Below, piece after piece: positions 16,219 through 24,325 of a stretch of DNA of 64,000 bases. Under the pieces are notes generated by a model. It was not told the origin of the DNA. It ran no database searches and saw only the letters and a list, made by a program, of their open reading frames with translations. Position 1 is the stretch's first letter. Each line of letters begins with the position of its first letter. The DNA comes from an uncultured Oscillospiraceae bacterium (GTDB lineage: Bacteria; Bacillota; Clostridia; Oscillospirales; Oscillospiraceae), in contig CALXDP010000005.1 in the NCBI GenBank assembly GCA_944387095.1, positions 39,015-103,014 of the forward strand, written 5' to 3'. The position numbers were made by a program, and so were the translations under genes.

Positions 16219-16250
16219 CCCTCCACCCGGCGCTCAGGCCAGGTGGAGGG
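16219..16250 (-). other. Hairpin between binding-protein and permease genes
   Basis: CCCTCCACC (16219-16227) pairs with GGTGGAGGG (16242-16250). There is no T-run. It probably protects the 3' end of the binding-protein mRNA so that this component is made in excess. Confidence 0.55.
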
Positions 16251-16269
16251 TGTGCGGTGGTGTGAAAGC

Positions 16270-17253
16270 TCAGATCTCGGGCTGGACGGCGATGGCCTCG
16301 GCCATGATGGCGTTGAACTGCTCCTCGTTCAGCTCGCCGATGACGGTGTTCAGGGTATCCAGCAGCTGGGTGTTGCCCTTGACCACAGACATGCCGATGT
16401 TCACGTTTTCCGCCCGCTCCTCTTCGCTGGCGAACTGGAAATCCCCGTCGGTGCCGGAGAAGTTCAGGATGACCAGATTGCCGTTCTTGGCCACGGCGGC
16501 GGTGGCGGTGGGCATATCGGTGCAGATGAAATCCACGGTGCCGCTCTCCAGGGCCATGATCATGGCCGGGGCGGTGTCTGCGGGGGCTTGGACCTGGGCG
16601 TCGGGGATCTGGGGCAGGCAGGAGGTGTACCAGATGGTGCCGGACTGAGCGGTGCACAGGCCGCCGGACAGGTCGTCAATGGAGGTGGCGGAGGCGTACT
16701 GGCTGTCCTTGGTGGTGACGCACACGATGGTGGCGTAGTAGTAGGGGCCCGCCATGTCCACCTCTTCCAGGCGGTCAGCGGTCATGGACTGGCCGGCGAT
16801 GGCCACGTCGATGACGCCGCTCTGCAGCCCGGCGGTAAGGCCGCCCCACTCCAGGGCCATGACCTCCAGCTCCCAACCATAGGCGTCGCAGATGCGCTGG
16901 GCCATCATCACGTCATAGCCGTTGGCGTAGGAGCCGGGGTTGTTGACGATGGGCACCGCGCCGTTGGAGTCGTCGGTCTGGGTCCAGTTATAGGGGGCGT
17001 AGGCGCACTCCATGCCCACGGTGAGCACCCCGTCCTCCACGCCGGGGATGGCGCTGGTGTCCACACCGGTGAGGTCCGCCACCGGGGGGATCTCCACGGC
17101 GGGGGCCTCAGACTCCACAGGCGCTTCGGAGCCGACGGCGGGGGGTTCAGAGCTGTCGGCGGGGGGCTGGGAGGTGCCGGCATCGCCGCCGCAGGCGGCC
17201 AGGGTGAGGGCCATCACGGCGGACAGCAGCAGGGTAAGGGTTCTTCTCTTCAT
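16270..17253 (-). CDS. Amino acid (lysine) ABC transporter, substrate-binding lipoprotein
   Basis: 327 residues starting MKRRT after GGAAAGAGGAAAC. The lipoprotein signal ends in lipobox LAAC, followed by a Pro/Ser/Glu/Ala-rich linker (about 22-70). The family-3 solute-binding fold includes VGMECAYAPYNWTQ, GYDVMMAQRICDAYG and VDVAIAGQSMTADR. The frame stays open about 126 nt further upstream, but that part is the riboswitch terminator and aptamer and is not coding. Lysine as substrate is inferred from the riboswitch. Confidence 0.93.
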   Translation of the reverse strand: MKRRTLTLLLSAVMALTLAACGGDAGTSQPPADSSEPPAVGSEAPVESEAPAVEIPPVADLTGVDTSAIPGVEDGVLTVGMECAYAPYNWTQTDDSNGAVPIVNNPGSYANGYDVMMAQRICDAYGWELEVMALEWGGLTAGLQSGVIDVAIAGQSMTADRLEEVDMAGPYYYATIVCVTTKDSQYASATSIDDLSGGLCTAQSGTIWYTSCLPQIPDAQVQAPADTAPAMIMALESGTVDFICTDMPTATAAVAKNGNLVILNFSGTDGDFQFASEEERAENVNIGMSVVKGNTQLLDTLNTVIGELNEEQFNAIMAEAIAVQPEI

Positions 17254-17303
17254 GTTCGTTTCCTCTTTCCTTTGTTGATTTTTTTCTTTTTCCGTTTTGC
17301 GGG

Positions 17304-17340
17304 AAAAAGAAAAACCATGAACCGCAGATGCGATCATGGT
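17304..17340 (-). terminator. Riboswitch-controlled terminator
   Basis: On the minus strand CCATGA...TCATGG forms the outer stem, with a short inner CGCA/TGCG pairing, followed by TTTTTCTTTTT. The 5' arm ACCATGAT (17333-17340) is complementary to ATCATGGT (17375-17382), which overlaps the 3' strand of the aptamer P1 stem. P1 and the antiterminator are therefore mutually exclusive. Confidence 0.88.
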
Positions 17341-17377
17341 CAACCAATGCCCGCCGGGAAAGAGGCCTGTTTCCACC

Positions 17378-17539
17378 ATGATAGCGCTTCACACGACGGT
17401 GTGACAGTCCGCCGGGTATTTCCCGTCGGCCCAGGCAACATGGAACTGGACCCGCTCCACGCCCTTCGGCGGTACGGCCTTTCGCCGGAGGCAGTCGTCC
17501 ATGCCCTCCGGGTACTGATCGGTACCGCGCCTCTATCAT
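17378..17539 (-). promoter_or_regulatory. Lysine riboswitch aptamer
   Basis: The transcript read from the minus strand carries the conserved lysine (L-box) blocks in order: AGAGGCGCG, AGUA, GGAGG, CGAAAGG, CGCCGAAG, CUGGG, GGACUGUCAC and GUGUGAAGCGCUAUC. The closing stem P1 is ATGATAG (17533-17539) with CTATCAT (17378-17384). It sits between a sigma-A promoter and the transporter genes, with a terminator behind it, and should shut the operon off when lysine is plentiful. Confidence 0.95.
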
Positions 17540-17556
17540 TGGTTCAATTTGTGAGT

Positions 17557-17585
17557 ATTATAGCCCTGCGGCTGCAATCTGTCAA
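17557..17585 (-). promoter_or_regulatory. Sigma-A promoter of the lysine transporter operon
   Basis: A perfect consensus on the minus strand: TTGACA (17580-17585), 17 bp, TATAAT (17557-17562). Transcription would start just before the aptamer and give a leader of about 300 nt. Confidence 0.93.
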
Positions 17586-17728
17586 CAGGAACGTGTAAAT
17601 TTTGGGTATTTGCGTGAAAAATACGGGCGATAGGCCGGGATTTATGCCAAAAAGAGAGAAAGAGCGCCGACAGAAAACCTGCAAAAAGAGAAAAAGCGAA
17701 AGAAACCCTGAAAAAACTGCAACGCCTC

Positions 17729-17757
17729 TTGCAAACTGGGGGCGGTTGCAGTATACT
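17729..17757 (+). promoter_or_regulatory. Sigma-A promoter of the YitT-like gene
   Basis: TTGCAA (17729-17734), 17 bp, TATACT (17752-17757), about 95 nt before the start codon. The remaining sequence between this and the divergent promoter at 17557-17585 shows nothing else. Confidence 0.82.
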
Positions 17758-17856
17758 CATTGCGCCCCGTGGAAAACAGCGGGGCCGCCGGAGGCAAACC
17801 CGGCGAACCGTGGGGGGAGGAGCGCCCTGAAGCGCAGCACGGGGCGAAAAAGAGAG

Positions 17857-18714
17857 ATGAAGCGTCTGTTGAATCGGAACGCCTGGCTGGAGTATCTTTG
17901 GGTTACCCTGGGCGCGGTTCTGGTGGCGGGGGGCGTGTACTTTTTCAAGTTCCCCAACAACTTCAGCTTTGGCGGAGTATCCGGCCTGTGTATTGTGCTG
18001 GCCCAGGTGCTCCCCTTCACGGCGGGGCAGCTGAACCTGGTGCTCAACCTGGCCCTGCTGGTGGTGGGGTGGATTGCCCTGGGCAAGCGCTTTGCGGTAA
18101 AGACGGCTTACGCCACGCTGGTGGTGTCCGTGCTCACCGAGCGGCTGGAGGTATGGTGCCCGCTGAGCGCACCGCTCACCGACCAGCCCCTGCTGGAGCT
18201 GATTTTCGCCATCCTGCTGCCCGCCGCGGGCACGGCTATCCTGTTTCAGCACGAGTCCAGCAGCGGCGGCACGGACATCCTGGCCCTGATTATGAAGGAC
18301 CGGGCGGGGACGGACATCGGCAAGGGGCTGATTCTCAGTGACGTGGCCATCGTGGTGTGTGCCGCGCTGGTATTTGATGTGAAAACGGTGCTGTTCTCCA
18401 CGCTGGGCCTACTGGCCAAGTCCCTGGTGGTGGACGAGTTCATCAAGAATATGAATCTGAGCAAGTGCTTCATTGTCATCTGTGACGACGCGGAGCCCAT
18501 TTGCAAATACATTACAGAGGTTTTGCAGCGCAGCGCCACGGTGTCCGAAGGGCAGGGGGCCTTCACCGGGCGGCCCAAGCAGCTGGTGTTCACCGCGCTG
18601 AAGCCATCCCAGGCCTATCGCCTGCGCACCTTCATCCACAAAGAGCAGCCCCAGGCCTTCATGATGATCTCCACCAGCAGTGAGATCGTGGGCAAGGGGT
18701 TCATGAGGCAATAA
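17857..18714 (+). CDS. YitT-family membrane protein
   Basis: 285 residues. About five membrane segments come first (EYLWVTLGAVLVAGGVYFF, FGGVSGLCIVLAQVL and others), with a loop ESSSGGTDILALIM. A soluble C-terminal DUF2179 domain of about 85 residues follows (KCFIVICDDAEPICKYITEV, ending EIVGKGFM). This is the standard YitT/DUF161 plus DUF2179 arrangement; the function of the family is not established. The frame is open 255 nt upstream, but that region holds the promoter, so the ATG at 17857 behind AGAGAG is used. Confidence 0.88.
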   Translation: MKRLLNRNAWLEYLWVTLGAVLVAGGVYFFKFPNNFSFGGVSGLCIVLAQVLPFTAGQLNLVLNLALLVVGWIALGKRFAVKTAYATLVVSVLTERLEVWCPLSAPLTDQPLLELIFAILLPAAGTAILFQHESSSGGTDILALIMKDRAGTDIGKGLILSDVAIVVCAALVFDVKTVLFSTLGLLAKSLVVDEFIKNMNLSKCFIVICDDAEPICKYITEVLQRSATVSEGQGAFTGRPKQLVFTALKPSQAYRLRTFIHKEQPQAFMMISTSSEIVGKGFMRQ

Positions 18715-18738
18715 CTGCGCAACACATGAACATGGTGC

Positions 18739-18766
18739 GGGGGGCCGGAGCTTTCTCCGGCCCCCC
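18739..18766 (+). terminator. Hairpin after the YitT-like gene
   Basis: A perfect 12-bp stem GGGGGGCCGGAG/CTCCGGCCCCCC (18739-18750 and 18755-18766) with a CTTT loop. No T-run follows, so the stop may be partial. Confidence 0.6.
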
Positions 18767-18856
18767 GGTTCGTCCCGCGGCCAGGCAGGGGAACGGGAAA
18801 CGGGGATGTGGCAGCGCTCCTGTTTATTCACAATTTCCTCTTTTTTCTCCCGCGGC

Positions 18857-18870
18857 AATGTGGTATACTA
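18857..18870 (+). promoter_or_regulatory. Extended -10 promoter of secA
   Basis: AATGTGGTATACTA contains the extended -10 TGGTATACT; the -35 region 17 bp upstream is only a T-rich run. The same 14 nt occur before the metallophosphoesterase gene at 28981-28994. Confidence 0.6.
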
Positions 18871-18978
18871 TGAGATAATTGGGTCAATGCACCTACTGCC
18901 CGTCCCGGCGCCTTTGAGCGGGGCCGGAACCCGGCCGGGGGCAGGCAAAAGGACACAGGAAGAAGGGGCACAGAAGCT

Positions 18979-21768
18979 ATGGGTCTGTTTTCAAAAGTAT
19001 TCGGCTCCCGCTCCCAGCGGGAGGTCAAGGCGCTTGCGCCCTTGGTAGACAAGATTGAGGCGTTGGGGGATGAGATGAAGTCCCTCAGCGACCATGAGCT
19101 GCGGGCAAAAACCGACCAGTTCAGGGACCGGCTGGCCAAGGGGGAGACGCTGGACGACCTCCTTCCCGAGGCCTTCGCCGTCTGCCGGGAGGCGGACGAG
19201 CGGGTGCTGGGCATGCGGCCCTATCGGGTGCAGCTCATCGGCGGCATCATCCTCCACCAGGGGCGCATCGCCGAGATGAAGACCGGCGAGGGCAAAACTC
19301 TGGTGGCCACCCTGCCGGCCTACCTGAACGCCTTGGCGGGCAAGGGTGTTCACATCGTCACCACCAACGACTACCTGGCCAAGCGGGACTCGGAGTGGAT
19401 GGGAAAGGTGTACCGCTTTTTGGGCCTTACCGTGGGCCTGGCCATCCACGGGGTGGATAAAGCGGGCAAGAAGGCGGCCTACGCCGCCGACATCACCTAC
19501 GGCACCAACAATGAGTTCGGCTTTGACTACCTGCGGGACAACATGGCCATTTACGCCAGCGAGCTGGTGCAGCGGGGCCACGCCTTCGCCATTGTGGACG
19601 AGGTGGACTCCATTCTCATTGACGAGGCCCGCACCCCTCTGATTATCTCCGGCCAGGGGGAGCAGTCCACCCAGCTCTATCAACTGGTGGACAACTTCGT
19701 GACACGGCTGAAGTGCATGAAGGTGGCCGAGGTGAACGCGAAAGAGGAAGAGGCCAGCGACATTGACGCGGACTACATCGTAGACGAGAAGGCCCGCACC
19801 GCCACCCTCACCGCCCGGGGCGTGGCAAAGGCGGAGCAGCAGTTCAACATCGACAACCTCTCCGACCCGGAGAACGCCACCCTGTCCCACCACATCAACC
19901 AGGCCATCAAGGCCCATGGGGTGATGAAGCGGGACATCGACTACGTGGTGAAGGACGGCGAGGTCATCATCGTGGACGAGTTCACTGGCCGGCTGATGTA
20001 CGGCCGACGGTACAACGAGGGCCTGCACCAGGCCATCGAGGCCAAGGAGCATGTCACCGTGGCCCGGGAGTCCAAGACCCTGGCCACCATCACCTTCCAG
20101 AATTACTTCCGCCTGTACGACAAGCTCTCCGGCATGACGGGTACCGCCATGACCGAGGAGGAGGAGTTCGGGCAGATCTACAACCTGGACATTGTGGAGA
20201 TCCCCACCAACAAGCCCCTGCGGCGCAAGGACCAGCCCGACTATGTGTTTAAGACCAAGGCGGGCAAATACCGGGCCATTGTCAAGCAGATTCAGGAGTG
20301 CCATGCCAAGGGGCAGCCGGTCCTGGTGGGCACGGTGTCCATCGAGGTATCCGAGCTGGTTAGCGGGATGCTCTCCAAAGCGGGTGTGAAGCACAACGTT
20401 TTGAACGCCAAGCACCATGAGAAGGAAGCGGAGATCGTGGCCCAGGCGGGCAAGCCGGGGGCGGTCACCGTGGCCACCAACATGGCCGGCCGCGGCACCG
20501 ACATTGTGCTGGGGGGCAATGCGGAGTTTCTGGCCAAGGCCCAGCTGCGCAAGGCGGGGATGAGCGATGAGCTCATCGCCGAGTGTGACGGCCACGCCGA
20601 GACGGACAACCCGGAGATTCTGGAGGCCCGCCGGGCCTTTGCCGAGGCCGAGGGCAGGTTCAAGGAGGAGATCATGGCGGAGGCCGAGCAGGTCCGGGCC
20701 GCCGGGGGACTGTATATCCTGGGCACGGAGCGCCATGAGTCCCGCCGCATCGACAACCAGCTGCGGGGCCGCGCCGGACGTCAGGGCGACCCCGGGGAGA
20801 GCCGGTTCTTCCTGTCCCTGGAGGACGACATCCTGCGGCTGTTCGGCTCGGAGCGGATCCAGAACATGATGGAGACGCTGGGGGTGGACGAGAACACCCC
20901 CCTGGATCAGAAAATGCTGTCCAACGCCATTGAATCGGCCCAGAAGCGGGTGGAGTCCCGAAACTTCCAGACCCGAAAGACGGTGTTGGAGTACGACGAT
21001 GTAATGAACACCCAGCGGGAAGTGATCTACAAGCAGCGCCGCCAGGTGCTGGATGGAGAGGACGTCCACGGCGCCATCGAGAACATGCTGGACACCATCA
21101 TCACCAGCACCATCTCGGGCCACGCCGGAGAGCAGGGATATCTGGATGAAGAGGCGTTTAAAGAGGCCACTGCCCACCTGGCCGGCAGCGTGTTCACGTC
21201 CGGCCAGCTGTTGGACTTTCAGAGGAAGGCCCCCGCCCGCTCCGCAGAGGAGCTGGGCCAGGAGATGCTGGGGCAGGCCAAGGAGAACTACGCCCGGCGG
21301 GAAGAGGAGATCAACGACCAGATGGCGCCCCTCATGGGCAGCTCCGGCAAGGTGCCGATGCGGGAGCTGGAGCGGGTGATCCTGCTGCGGGTGGTGGACG
21401 AGTACTGGATGGATCAGATTGACGCCATGCAGGAGCTGCGCCAGGGCATTGGCCTGCGGGCCTATGGCCAGGCCGACCCGGTGGTGGAGTACAAGCGGGA
21501 AGGCTACGACATGTTCGAGCAGATGATCGCCGCCATCCAGGAGGAGACCATCCGCCGGCTGTTCACCGTCCGGCTGAAGACCAACGAGGAGATCAAGCGG
21601 GAGCGGGTGGCCAAGATCACCGGCGAGTCGGGGGCCTCCGACGGCACCACCAAGAAGCAGCCGGTGAAAAAGACCGTCAAGATCGGCCGCAATGACCCCT
21701 GCCCCTGCGGCAGCGGGCTGAAATGGAAGAAGTGTACCTGCAAGGAATATCACCCCGATCTGCACTGA
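18979..21768 (+). CDS. secA: Preprotein translocase ATPase SecA
   Basis: 929 residues. The motor drives unfolded preproteins through SecYEG. Walker A is MKTGEGKT (100-107), the DEAD-like motif and following sequence [15 protein letters not shown] are at 207-221, the preprotein cross-linking domain follows, and motif VI is [17 protein letters not shown]. The C-terminus keeps a zinc-binding tail ([14 protein letters not shown], about 908-925), which in the family binds SecB or the membrane. The spacing C-x-C ... C-x-C is slightly different from the usual CC/CH ending. A long open frame on the opposite strand is only a codon-bias shadow. Confidence 0.98.
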   Translation: MGLFSKVFGSRSQREVKALAPLVDKIEALGDEMKSLSDHELRAKTDQFRDRLAKGETLDDLLPEAFAVCREADERVLGMRPYRVQLIGGIILHQGRIAEMKTGEGKTLVATLPAYLNALAGKGVHIVTTNDYLAKRDSEWMGKVYRFLGLTVGLAIHGVDKAGKKAAYAADITYGTNNEFGFDYLRDNMAIYASELVQRGHAFAIVDEVDSILIDEARTPLIISGQGEQSTQLYQLVDNFVTRLKCMKVAEVNAKEEEASDIDADYIVDEKARTATLTARGVAKAEQQFNIDNLSDPENATLSHHINQAIKAHGVMKRDIDYVVKDGEVIIVDEFTGRLMYGRRYNEGLHQAIEAKEHVTVARESKTLATITFQNYFRLYDKLSGMTGTAMTEEEEFGQIYNLDIVEIPTNKPLRRKDQPDYVFKTKAGKYRAIVKQIQECHAKGQPVLVGTVSIEVSELVSGMLSKAGVKHNVLNAKHHEKEAEIVAQAGKPGAVTVATNMAGRGTDIVLGGNAEFLAKAQLRKAGMSDELIAECDGHAETDNPEILEARRAFAEAEGRFKEEIMAEAEQVRAAGGLYILGTERHESRRIDNQLRGRAGRQGDPGESRFFLSLEDDILRLFGSERIQNMMETLGVDENTPLDQKMLSNAIESAQKRVESRNFQTRKTVLEYDDVMNTQREVIYKQRRQVLDGEDVHGAIENMLDTIITSTISGHAGEQGYLDEEAFKEATAHLAGSVFTSGQLLDFQRKAPARSAEELGQEMLGQAKENYARREEEINDQMAPLMGSSGKVPMRELERVILLRVVDEYWMDQIDAMQELRQGIGLRAYGQADPVVEYKREGYDMFEQMIAAIQEETIRRLFTVRLKTNEEIKRERVAKITGESGASDGTTKKQPVKKTVKIGRNDPCPCGSGLKWKKCTCKEYHPDLH

Positions 21769-21903
21769 GCGGCCCAGGACGGAAGAGTGCAGGGAGAAAG
21801 AGAAAAGGGGAGTGTGGAAGCGGCCTGCAGGAAACAAGCGCCCACCGGGGCGAGCGCCGGGCAGAGCGAGTGGAAGATTCGCCCGCACGGAAAGGAGCGG
21901 CCT

Positions 21904-22716
21904 ATGAAGATCATTGAGGAAACAAAGCAAGGTGTCCCCTTCCTCCAGGCGGACGGCATCCGGGACGCCGGGGGCGCGGCCCACGGGTTTTCCACCCGGC
22001 TGGGGGGCGTATCCCAGGGGATGTGGGCGTCCCTAAACCTGGGGGTGAGCCGGGGGGACAACCCTGAGCACGTCCGGGAGAACTACCGCCGGTTTTTCTC
22101 CGCCATTGGCGCGGACGGGAGGAAACTGGTGGGTACCAATCAGGTCCACGGCGGCAAGGTCCGGGTGGTGACTGCCGCGGATTGGAAGGGCGATCCCTAT
22201 GAGCGGGTAGACTATGAGGCGGACGGCCTGATGACCGACACGCCCGGGGTGGTGCTGCTGATCTATTCCGCCGACTGTATCCCTGTACTGCTCTACGACC
22301 CGGTGCGCCGGGTGGCGGCCGCTGTCCACGCTGGGTGGCGGGGGACTGCCGCCGGGATCGCGGCCACCGCGGTGGAACGGATGAAAGAGGTATATGACTG
22401 CAGGCCGGAGGATATTTTGGCCGCGGTGGGCCCCGGCATCGGCCCATGCTGCTTTGAGACCCATGAGGATGTGCCCAACGCCATGATGGCCGCCGTGTCC
22501 TCCGCGGCGCTGCCCTATGTGAAGGTGCTGGAGAACGGGAAGTTCTCCCTGGACCTGAAGGGCATCAACACCCAGCTGCTCACTCGGGCGGGGCTGGATC
22601 CGGAGCACATTGCGGTATGCCAGGACTGCACCGCCTGCCTGGGAGAGAAGTACTGGAGCCACCGGCGCATGGGCAACAACCGGGGTTCTATGGCCGCCGC
22701 CATCCAGCTGATATGA
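21904..22716 (+). CDS. pgeF: PgeF / YfiH-family multicopper-fold protein
   Basis: 270 residues. The family has been called laccase domain protein, purine nucleoside phosphorylase and peptidoglycan editing factor. The zinc/active-site triad is visible as His82 (TNQVHGGKV), Cys125 (YSADCIPV) and His142 (AAVHAGWRGT). GGAAAGGAG precedes the ATG at 21904; a longer frame upstream has no site and lies in the gap after secA. The stop overlaps the next start (ATGA). Confidence 0.92.
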   Translation: MKIIEETKQGVPFLQADGIRDAGGAAHGFSTRLGGVSQGMWASLNLGVSRGDNPEHVRENYRRFFSAIGADGRKLVGTNQVHGGKVRVVTAADWKGDPYERVDYEADGLMTDTPGVVLLIYSADCIPVLLYDPVRRVAAAVHAGWRGTAAGIAATAVERMKEVYDCRPEDILAAVGPGIGPCCFETHEDVPNAMMAAVSSAALPYVKVLENGKFSLDLKGINTQLLTRAGLDPEHIAVCQDCTACLGEKYWSHRRMGNNRGSMAAAIQLI

Positions 22717-24239
22717 GAAAACTGGCGGCCCTATTGTTGACGGCGGCGCTGACATGGGGCCTTTGGGGCTGCGCGGCGGAAGAGGGGGAGCCCTCCCCCA
22801 GCCTGTCCCCGGAGCCGACCGCCACCCAGCAGCCCCAGGCGCAGCCCCTTGCCCTGGCCTATGACCCCCAGGCGTCTTTGCATCCCATCACCGGCCAGAG
22901 CCAGGTGAACCTGGACCTGGCCGGACTGGTCTATGAGGGGCTTTATGAGCTGGACCGCTCTTTTGCGCCCCAGCCCGCCCTGGCCCAGTCCGCCTCGGTC
23001 AGCGAGGACGGGCTGGTGTGGACCGTCACGTTGCGCGCCGGCGTGGTTTTTTCCGACGGCACGCCCCTGACCGCCGCCCATGTGGTCAGCTCCCTGAATG
23101 CCGCTCGAAACAGCACCCTGTACGGGCCGCGGCTGCGCGCTGTCACTTCGGTATCAGAGTCCGGCGGAGCGGTGGCCATCAACCTGTCCAGCCCCAACGG
23201 GGCCTTACCGGCCCTGCTGGACATCCCCATTGTGCTGGAACAGGAGAACGGGATCCCTTTGGGGACGGGCCGTTACCGTTTCGTGCAGGAGGGGGACGGC
23301 CTGAGCTTACAGATCAACGGCAACTATGCCGGGGCGGTGCCCTATGACGCCATCCCGCTGCGGGAGGTGAGCGGGGCGGATGAGCGCATTGCCGCCTTTG
23401 ACAGCGGGGAAGTGACGGCGGTGGTCACCGATTTTTCCGCTTCCTATGCCCTGGGCTATTCCGGCAGCTATGAGACCTGTGATTTTCCCACAACTACGCT
23501 GCTTTATGTGGGGTTTAAAACCACGGGGGGAGCCTGCGCTTCCCCTCAGGTGCGCCAGGCGTTTTCCAAGGCCTTTGACCGGGAGGAACTGGTGAGCTCC
23601 CTGCTGGCCGGCCATGGAGATGCGGCCAGCCTGCCCGTCTCCCCGCTGCACCAGGACTATGACCCGCAGGCGGCGGCCGCTCTGAACTATGACGCCCAGG
23701 GCGGGAGGGAACTGCTGCTGTCGGCGGGATACGTGGAAGGAGAAGATTGGCTGCTCTACCGGGGCAGCTCGCCTTTGAGTGTCACCATCGTGGTAAACAA
23801 CGATAGCACCGCCAAGCAGGCGGCGGCGGATTTCCTGGCCCGGTGCCTCACTGAGCTGGGGGTGACGGCTGCGGTGAACAAGCTGCCCTGGGAGGAGTAT
23901 CTCGGGGCCCTGTCCTCCGGCCAGTTTGACCTGTACATCGGGGAAGTGCGTATGACCGGGGACTTTGACCCCGCCGCCCTGCTGACGGGGGCGCTGAACT
24001 ATGGGGGCTATGCCAGCCAGACCATGCCGGACCTGCTGTCCGCCTGGCGGGCGGCCCGGGGCGAGGAAAGGTCCCAGGCGGCGGCCCAGCTTTGGCAGGC
24101 CTTTGCCCAGGACGCGCCCATGGCCCCCCTGTGCTTTAAGCGGGGTTCCATGCTCATCCGGTGGGGGATGGTGACCCATGTGCAGCCCACCCAGGCCGAT
24201 CCATTCTGGAACATGGAGCAGTGGCAGCTGGCGCAATAG
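22713..24239 (+). CDS. Peptide-type ABC substrate-binding lipoprotein (SBP_bac_5), orphan
   Basis: 508 residues. The lipoprotein signal (MRKLAALLLTAALTWGLWGC) ends at lipobox LWGC, followed by a Ser/Pro/Thr linker. The rest is a family-5 solute-binding protein of the OppA/DppA type (LAGLVYEGLYELD, LRAGVVFSDGTPLTAAHVV, VRQAFSKAFDREELV, EFLARCLTELG-like stretch near 390). Its ATG overlaps the pgeF stop, so the two are coupled. No oligopeptide permease or ATPase gene is in the window, so it must pair with a transporter encoded elsewhere or serve as a binding or sensing protein. Confidence 0.88.
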   Translation: MRKLAALLLTAALTWGLWGCAAEEGEPSPSLSPEPTATQQPQAQPLALAYDPQASLHPITGQSQVNLDLAGLVYEGLYELDRSFAPQPALAQSASVSEDGLVWTVTLRAGVVFSDGTPLTAAHVVSSLNAARNSTLYGPRLRAVTSVSESGGAVAINLSSPNGALPALLDIPIVLEQENGIPLGTGRYRFVQEGDGLSLQINGNYAGAVPYDAIPLREVSGADERIAAFDSGEVTAVVTDFSASYALGYSGSYETCDFPTTTLLYVGFKTTGGACASPQVRQAFSKAFDREELVSSLLAGHGDAASLPVSPLHQDYDPQAAAALNYDAQGGRELLLSAGYVEGEDWLLYRGSSPLSVTIVVNNDSTAKQAAADFLARCLTELGVTAAVNKLPWEEYLGALSSGQFDLYIGEVRMTGDFDPAALLTGALNYGGYASQTMPDLLSAWRAARGEERSQAAAQLWQAFAQDAPMAPLCFKRGSMLIRWGMVTHVQPTQADPFWNMEQWQLAQ

Positions 24240-24325
24240 AATGGCTTAAGGCCCGCCCGGCGGGCGTGAGAATAGGACAACCCGGCGCGGGAGCGATCCG
24301 GGCAAGACAAGGGAGAGAAGAGGGA

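Noticed and set aside
15328-17598. A 756-codon plus-strand frame across the lysine transporter genes
   Set aside because: It crosses a riboswitch, a promoter and intergenic hairpins and has a His/Gly-rich composition typical of antisense translation of membrane and binding proteins.
18991-21984. A 997-codon open frame on the strand opposite secA
   Set aside because: It mirrors secA and is explained by GC-rich third positions; its translation shows no known motif, while secA has all its motifs.
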